Assembly: GCA_964637235.1 (NCBI GenBank)
Contig: CAZWVR010000039.1
Coordinates: forward strand, 1-19,894
Length of the DNA: 19,894 nt
DNA from: CAZWVR01 sp964637235
Lineage (GTDB): Bacteria; Bacteroidota; Bacteroidia; Bacteroidales; S143-33
Direction: 5' to 3'
Of the stretch, positions 15,753 to 19,894 are shown piece after piece; positions within the stretch are counted from its first letter, which is position 1, and each line of letters opens with the position of its first letter. A model generated the notes under the pieces. The model was not told the origin of the DNA. It made no database searches and worked only from the letters and a program-made list of their open reading frames with translations. Both the position numbers and the translations under genes were made by a program.

Positions 15753-16799
15753 ATGGACTTAAAACCCGGAGACTTCGTAAAATTCCTAAACGAAGTAGGT
15801 GGAGGCAAAGTTACAAAAATTATTGATAAATATACTGTTTTAGTAATGATTGAAGATGGCTTTGAAATACCATATTTAAAACGAGAACTCATAAAAATTG
15901 ACCAAGAACAAAAAGATGAATATACTCAGGCAGTAAAAGAACCAAAAGAATATTCAAATAAGAATAAATCTTTGGAACAAGAAATATATAATGCCGAGGA
16001 AATTATAGAAAAAGATAATGAGGAAATAAATATCTATCTAGGAATTATACCTGAAAATCAGAATGAACCAGCAGAAGGTTATTACGACATTTATTTAATA
16101 AATGATAGCAATTGGTTTTTACTTTACCTAATAAGTTTAAAAAAGAAAAATTATAACAGCTTACCAGGAATTTTACAACCCAATATGATGGAGCTGATAC
16201 ACTCTATAAAATTTGACGAGCTAAAAAACATACAAGAAATAAGCATTCAATTTTTAATGTATAAAAAAAAGCCTCATCAATTGCATCAACCTGTTATAAA
16301 AAGCATAAAAATAAGACCAGAAAAATTTATCAATATAAGTTCATTTGATAATAACGATTTTTTTGAGACAAAAGCAAAACTCTTTACAATATTAGAAGAA
16401 GATCCTTTTAAAGAAGCCGTAAAAAAGCTGACTTCTGAACAGATACAAGGTATAATAAAACAAAAAGAGAAAAAACAACATAAAAGGCAATATAAAAGTG
16501 GATATGTTCCAGATGTAGTAGAAATTGATTTACATATTAACAATTTATTGAGCGATACTCGTGGATTAAGCCCCAAAGATATGCTTGAATATCAGATGGA
16601 AGTTTTTGAAAAAGAATTAAAAGCTGCAATAAAAAATCCCCATGTAAAAAAAATAATTTTTATTCATGGCAAAGGTAATGGACGACTTCGTCAAGAAATT
16701 AGGAATTATTTAAAAAAGCACGGCATAAAATATCAAGATGCTTCAATAGAAAAATATGGATTTGGGGCTACAATGGCTTATGTATCGCCGAAAATATAA
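15753..16799 (+). CDS. DUF2027 / Smr-domain protein
   Basis: A cytosolic protein of 348 residues, probably a nuclease or nucleic-acid-binding protein. The N-terminal 1-50 is a small SH3/KOW-like barrel (LKPGDFVKFLNE, GGGKVTKI). A DUF2027-type beta region covers about 90-215, with a Lys/Gln-rich linker about 228-248. The C-terminal Smr domain (about 253-348) carries EIDLH (257-261) and the IHGKGNG motif (304-310), as in MutS2 C-termini, where the domain cuts DNA or RNA. This DUF2027-Smr arrangement is common in Bacteroidetes; the precise substrate is unknown. The frame extends up to an ATG at 15699, but that start would lie inside queA and upstream of the -7 element. MDLKPGDF at 15753 begins the domain properly. 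It ends 4 nt from the convergent membrane-protein gene. Confidence 0.9.
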   Translation: MDLKPGDFVKFLNEVGGGKVTKIIDKYTVLVMIEDGFEIPYLKRELIKIDQEQKDEYTQAVKEPKEYSNKNKSLEQEIYNAEEIIEKDNEEINIYLGIIPENQNEPAEGYYDIYLINDSNWFLLYLISLKKKNYNSLPGILQPNMMELIHSIKFDELKNIQEISIQFLMYKKKPHQLHQPVIKSIKIRPEKFINISSFDNNDFFETKAKLFTILEEDPFKEAVKKLTSEQIQGIIKQKEKKQHKRQYKSGYVPDVVEIDLHINNLLSDTRGLSPKDMLEYQMEVFEKELKAAIKNPHVKKIIFIHGKGNGRLRQEIRNYLKKHGIKYQDASIEKYGFGATMAYVSPKI

Positions 16800-16803
16800 A
16801 TAA

Positions 16804-17226
16804 TTAGTTTTGTTTAAAAAAACGAATCTTTTTAACAAGGAAATGCGTCTGAATACTTTTAAAAGTAAAATATACAACTATTAAATGAGATACAAAGCTT
16901 ATCCGTTCATTTGCATTTGGATGGAAATATTTGTTTATTATAAAAAAGAATATAAAAATAAACAACATCTTTACAAGAGCGAGCAATGAAAGTAAATTCG
17001 GCACAAAACGTTTAGTTTTAAATTCTCTCCGAATATAAATTAAATCAAAAATTAAAAATAAAACTAAGGTTAAAAATACAGAATAGAGAAAATAATATCG
17101 TAAATAGAGAAATTTTAAAGGAATTAAAACAATAGTAATTATACTAAGAATAATTGCCACCAAAAATAGTCTTAAAATAAAAGCGTTAACAAGTTTTTTA
17201 TATTCAGTTTTATCAAAAGCATTCAT
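16804..17226 (-). CDS. Four-span membrane protein of the AtpZ/atpB neighbourhood
   Basis: A 140-residue, highly hydrophobic, basic protein with four predicted spans (about 14-35, 43-65, 78-100, 108-128). I recognise no motif. In Bacteroidetes a protein of this size and shape commonly sits between AtpZ and atpB, where an UncI/AtpI-like role in assembling the ATP synthase c-ring has been supposed. The start overlaps the AtpZ stop (ATGA), so the two are translationally coupled. atpB does not follow; the gene ends 4 nt from the convergent Smr gene. Confidence 0.7.
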   Translation of the reverse strand: MNAFDKTEYKKLVNAFILRLFLVAIILSIITIVLIPLKFLYLRYYFLYSVFLTLVLFLIFDLIYIRREFKTKRFVPNLLSLLALVKMLFIFIFFFIINKYFHPNANERISFVSHLIVVYFTFKSIQTHFLVKKIRFFKQN

Positions 17227-17453
17227 AATAAATCTTTTAAAACAGTATATAGAGCAATAATCACAGAAACGACAATAAGAACTATTGTAAGAATAGGTTT
17301 GGTATGCCAGATGGCATCAAGTTTCCAGCCGGCCCAAGCCCCCAGACCAATAATTATAGCCATTTGGAAAGGTATAGTAGTATAAACTATAATCTTCTGA
17401 TAATCTTTTAATTTGCTAAACTTATTTTTGTTCTTTATCTTTTTGTTCATCAA
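17223..17453 (-). CDS. AtpZ/AtpI family membrane protein
   Basis: A 76-residue protein with a Lys/Asn-rich N-terminus and two membrane spans (about 22-45 and 52-74). The GLGAWAGWKLD stretch, with its G-x-x-x-G-x-x-L-D pattern, and the final ALYTVLKDL are typical of the AtpZ/AtpI family. Members are encoded at the head of ATP synthase operons and are linked to c-ring assembly or Mg/Ca transport. It starts at 17453, or at the next ATG (17450), inside the end of the bactofilin gene (overlap about 30 nt), and overlaps the next gene by ATGA. The ATP synthase subunits are not downstream. Confidence 0.85.
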   Translation of the reverse strand: MMNKKIKNKNKFSKLKDYQKIIVYTTIPFQMAIIIGLGAWAGWKLDAIWHTKPILTIVLIVVSVIIALYTVLKDLL

Positions 17454-17802
17454 AAATCATCTTACAAGAGCCATCGAAGATAGCGCCTGGTTCAATAGAT
17501 ATTTTTTTAGTTGTAATTTCACCTTCTACTCGCGCAGTTTCTCTTAGAATAATAAGCTCCTCCACGAAAATTTTACCTTTTACTTTTCCGGCTATATCAG
17601 CTTCCCGACATTTGATATCTCCTGTAATGACAGCAGTTTCCCCGAGAACAACTTTTTGGGTACATTGTAAAGTACCGTCTAATTTTCCATCAAAACGAAT
17701 ATCGGCTTCTGTTTTTAAGTCACCTTTAAAAGTTGTGGAAGGCATAATCATATTAACGTTATGCCCAACTTGATTATTTCCGTTATTTTTTTTAGGTTTC
17801 AT
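17422..17802 (-). CDS. Bactofilin (polymer-forming cytoskeletal protein)
   Basis: A small self-assembling beta-helix protein (DUF583 family) that forms nucleotide-independent filaments used in cell shape and localisation. About 126 residues: a polar N-terminal tail, a conserved STTFKGDLKTEADIRFDGKLDG entry motif in which each turn is about 17-18 residues, then repeated strands (VVLGETAVITGDIKC, GKVKGKI, LRETARVEGEI) to IEPGAIFDG and a charged tail. I start at the ATG at 17802, 4 nt after the accC stop; the frame also has an ATG at 17826 that would overlap accC by 20 nt. It overlaps AtpZ in another frame. Bactofilin next to AtpZ is a common arrangement in this phylum. Confidence 0.92.
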   Translation of the reverse strand: MKPKKNNGNNQVGHNVNMIMPSTTFKGDLKTEADIRFDGKLDGTLQCTQKVVLGETAVITGDIKCREADIAGKVKGKIFVEELIILRETARVEGEITTKKISIEPGAIFDGSCKMIFDEQKDKEQK

Positions 17803-17806
17803 TTTA

Positions 17807-19141
17807 TTAAAAATTAAAAGTTTCAAGAAATTTAGTTGAATAATGACCTTTTCTATAATTTTTATCAGCCATTAATTTTTTATGAAAAGGAATAGTAGTT
17901 GCAATACCTTCAATTACGAATTCTTCCAAAGCACGGGACATTTTATTGATAGCTTCTTCTCTGGTTTGAGCAACTGTTATAAGTTTTGCTATTAAAGAGT
18001 CGTAATAAGGAGCAATTACATAACCGGCATAAGCATGGGTATCTACTCTAACACCGTGTCCCCCAGGGGTATGCCATACTTCAATTTTTCCCGGTGAAGG
18101 TCTGAAATCCTTATATGGATCTTCTGCATTTATTCTACATTCTATTGCATGAAGCTTTGGATAATAATTTTTGCCTGAAATGCTAACTCCTGCTGCTATT
18201 TTGATTTGCTCTTTAATTAGGTCATAATCAATGACCTCTTCTGTAATAGTATGTTCTACTTGAATTCTCGTATTCATTTCCATGAAATAAAAATTACCGT
18301 ACTTATCGACGAGAAACTCAACAGTTCCTACACTTTCGTAATTTATTGCTTTTGCGGCTTTAATTGCAGCTTGCCCCATCTTTTCCCGAAGTTCTTCGGT
18401 CATAATTGGCGAGGGGGTTTCTTCAACGAGTTTTTGATGTCTTCGTTGAATAGAGCAGTCTCTTTCAGAGAGATGACATACCCTTCCATATTTATCACCT
18501 GCAATCTGAATTTCTACATGGCGAGGTTCCTCAATAAATTTTTCAATGTATAATCCATCATTACCAAAAGCAGCTTTTGCCTCGTATTTAGCGCCGTTCC
18601 ATGCTTTTTCTAAATCTTTTTCTTGCCAAACTAAGCGCATTCCTTTACCACCTCCACCAGCTGTTGCTTTTATCATAATAGGATAGCCAATTTCCTTAGC
18701 AATTGCTTTTGCTTGGTCTAAATCTTTAACTAAGCCCTCAGAACCTGGTATCACTGGCACGCCTGCTTCAATCATTGTCTTTCTGGCAGTAGCCTTATCT
18801 CCCATTTTATCTATTTGTTCTGGCTTAGGACCAATAAATGTTATACCATTCTGTTCGCAGATTTTAGCAAATTTAGAATTCTCTGCCAGAAAACCATATC
18901 CGGGATGAATAGCATCAGCATTTGTCACTTCGGCTGCTGCAATAATTTGTGGAATATTTAGGTAAGATTTAGCGCTTTCTGGTGGTCCTATACAAACAGC
19001 TTCATCTGCAAAACGTACATGCAAAGAATGTCTATCAGCAGTAGAATATACCGCCACTGTTTTTATACCCATTTCTTTGGCGGTACGGATGATTCTTAGA
19101 GCTATTTCACCACGATTGGCAATAAGTATTTTATTAAACAT
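17807..19141 (-). CDS. accC: Acetyl-CoA carboxylase, biotin carboxylase subunit
   Basis: Uses ATP and bicarbonate to carboxylate biotin on AccB, the first half-reaction of malonyl-CoA synthesis. The 444 residues match E. coli AccC almost position for position: ILIANRGEIALRI at the start, K116 (GDKAT), K158 before the ATP-binding AGGGGKGMR loop, ERDCSIQRRHQK, and FMEMNTRIQVEH with E288, N290, R292 and E296. After VEH the usual Pro is Thr (T298), a minor deviation just past the catalytic Glu. It lies 10 nt after accB and 4 nt before bactofilin, so it is in a tight operon. AccA and AccD, the carboxyltransferase, are elsewhere. Confidence 0.97.
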   Translation of the reverse strand: MFNKILIANRGEIALRIIRTAKEMGIKTVAVYSTADRHSLHVRFADEAVCIGPPESAKSYLNIPQIIAAAEVTNADAIHPGYGFLAENSKFAKICEQNGITFIGPKPEQIDKMGDKATARKTMIEAGVPVIPGSEGLVKDLDQAKAIAKEIGYPIMIKATAGGGGKGMRLVWQEKDLEKAWNGAKYEAKAAFGNDGLYIEKFIEEPRHVEIQIAGDKYGRVCHLSERDCSIQRRHQKLVEETPSPIMTEELREKMGQAAIKAAKAINYESVGTVEFLVDKYGNFYFMEMNTRIQVEHTITEEVIDYDLIKEQIKIAAGVSISGKNYYPKLHAIECRINAEDPYKDFRPSPGKIEVWHTPGGHGVRVDTHAYAGYVIAPYYDSLIAKLITVAQTREEAINKMSRALEEFVIEGIATTIPFHKKLMADKNYRKGHYSTKFLETFNF

Positions 19142-19151
19142 ATTTACAAGT

Positions 19152-19643
19152 TTAGTCTAACTTTACTAAAAATAACGGCTGATCATATTCCACAGGAGTT
19201 GCATCTTCAACTAAAACCTTTACTATTTCGCCTTCAACTTCTGCCTCTATTTCGTTAAAAATTTTCATTGCTTCTATTATGCAAACAATATCTCCTTTTT
19301 TGATATGCGAACCAACTTCTACATACGGAGGTTTATCCGGAGCAGGTCTACGGTAGAATGTTCCTACCATAGGAGCTTTTATCGTATATAAATTTTTATC
19401 CTGATTTTCTTTTTGCTCTGAAGTCTCTTGCGATTTTTCAGTTTTCTGAGGTTCTACTGAGGCAGAACTATGCTGAACAGGGATTGGTATTTGTTGTTGT
19501 ACTGGGTGTGCCGTCGCACTAAGTTTTACTTCTGGCGATGTTTGGATTTTTATCTCAAAATCCTCTGTTTTTATTTCAAATTTATAAAGATTTAAGTTAG
19601 AAATCTTTTTTATAAACTGTTCCAATTCTTTTAAATTGACCAT
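19152..19643 (-). CDS. accB: Acetyl-CoA carboxylase, biotin carboxyl carrier protein
   Basis: Carries the biotin that shuttles CO2 between AccC and the carboxyltransferase. Of 163 residues, 1-36 form the N-terminal region (MVNLKELEQFIKKI), about 40-83 a flexible Gln/Pro/Ser/Glu linker, and 85-163 the biotinyl domain: APMVGTFYR, a thumb at APDKPPYVEVG, and the EAMK site with biotinylated K127, closing with PLFLVKL. The ATG is 61 nt downstream of the rpmF stop, with a hairpin between them, so accB may need its own promoter or read-through. accC follows after 10 nt. Confidence 0.96.
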   Translation of the reverse strand: MVNLKELEQFIKKISNLNLYKFEIKTEDFEIKIQTSPEVKLSATAHPVQQQIPIPVQHSSASVEPQKTEKSQETSEQKENQDKNLYTIKAPMVGTFYRRPAPDKPPYVEVGSHIKKGDIVCIIEAMKIFNEIEAEVEGEIVKVLVEDATPVEYDQPLFLVKLD

Positions 19644-19669
19644 TTGGTATATTTTTTATTTTGGGATAA

Positions 19670-19721
19670 AATTAAAAAAAAAATAGAAAAAAGCAGAAGA
19701 AACCTTATAAGGCTTCTTCTG
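19670..19721 (-). terminator. Terminator or attenuator between rpmF and accB
   Basis: Positions 19694-19704 and 19711-19721 form an inverted repeat (CAGAAGAA arms, one A/C mismatch, TTATAA centre). On the minus strand it is followed by T-rich DNA (19670-19692). The left arm extends past the rpmF stop codon (19705-19707), so the hairpin includes the last codons. This should terminate or attenuate transcription into accB. Confidence 0.65.
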
Positions 19722-19893
19722 GCTTATAGATATTATCCTTAGTAATAGCCTCTTGATTGCGGTAATATCCGCAAGTGGGGCAAACTGTGTGATACGGATG
19801 CATAGTCCCACAATTAGGACAAACAACCAACTGAGGAGCTTTGGCTTTGTAATGAGTACGTCTCTTATCTCTGCGAGCCTTTGATGTTTTGTG
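19705..19893 (-). CDS. rpmF: 50S ribosomal protein L32 (5' end beyond the window)
   Basis: The visible 62 residues start inside the gene (HKTSKARRDKRRTHYK) and end PEEAL before the stop, so the N-terminus (Met and a few residues) lies outside the window. The Cys-rich zinc ribbon is intact: VCPNCG and VCPTCG, each a CPxC pair. L32 is a late-assembling large-subunit protein. Pairing with fatty-acid genes (rpmF near fabH or accB) is widespread and holds here. The stop codon is embedded in the hairpin described at 19670-19721. Confidence 0.95.
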   Translation of the reverse strand, partial: HKTSKARRDKRRTHYKAKAPQLVVCPNCGTMHPYHTVCPTCGYYRNQEAITKDNIYKPEEAL

Positions 19894-19894
19894 T

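Overview
The window is chromosomal DNA from a member of the Bacteroidota (Bacteroidetes). It is AT-rich and gene-dense. Three things point to this phylum: several promoters fit the Bacteroidetes sigma-ABfr pattern (TTTG about 20 nt before TAnnTTTG); a secreted protein carries a C-terminal type IX secretion (T9SS) sorting domain; and the gene pairings are typical of the phylum (DUF6089/PorG next to a probable isoprenyl transferase start, bactofilin with AtpZ, rpmF with accB and accC, DUF2027-Smr). Most proteins are core functions. No phage, transposon, CRISPR array or defence island is visible.

Left half (1-9724), mostly + strand. A UDP-GlcNAc 2-epimerase-family gene is followed by a convergent polysaccharide-export ABC permease that has no ATPase partner nearby. 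Divergent from the permease is a tRNA with a CAT anticodon, then purA. Next comes an envelope-biogenesis cluster: a five-unit DUF2007-like protein, cdsA and psd (phospholipid head groups), ddl (D-Ala-D-Ala), nadK, two outer-membrane beta-barrels of the DUF6089/PorG type, and a start codon that looks like the beginning of uppS. The first four of these genes are tightly packed or overlapping. The cluster is cut by 100 Ns (9725-9824), a scaffold join.

Right half (9825-19894), mostly - strand. After a hairpin terminator come a zinc-ribbon/NifX-like fusion with His-rich stretches and a 1071-residue secreted protein with 14 VCBS/FG-GAP repeats, an Ig-like domain, HYR-like domains and a T9SS tail. 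Then queA (-) and a DUF2027-Smr gene (+) diverge with only 12 nt between them. The Smr gene converges, with a 4-nt gap, on the last gene of a - strand cluster that reads rpmF, accB, accC, bactofilin, AtpZ, 4-TM membrane protein. rpmF runs off the right edge.

How the genes work together: accB and accC make malonyl-CoA for fatty acids, cdsA and psd turn the products into phospholipids, ddl and the inferred uppS serve peptidoglycan, and the PorG-like barrel belongs to the secretion route that the T9SS-tailed repeat protein would use. AtpZ and the 4-TM protein are F-ATPase accessory types, but the ATP synthase genes themselves do not follow them. I see no wholly new system. The best leads are the NifX/zinc-ribbon/His-rich fusion, the five-unit DUF2007 protein, the 14-blade T9SS cargo, and the interrupted uppS at the assembly gap.
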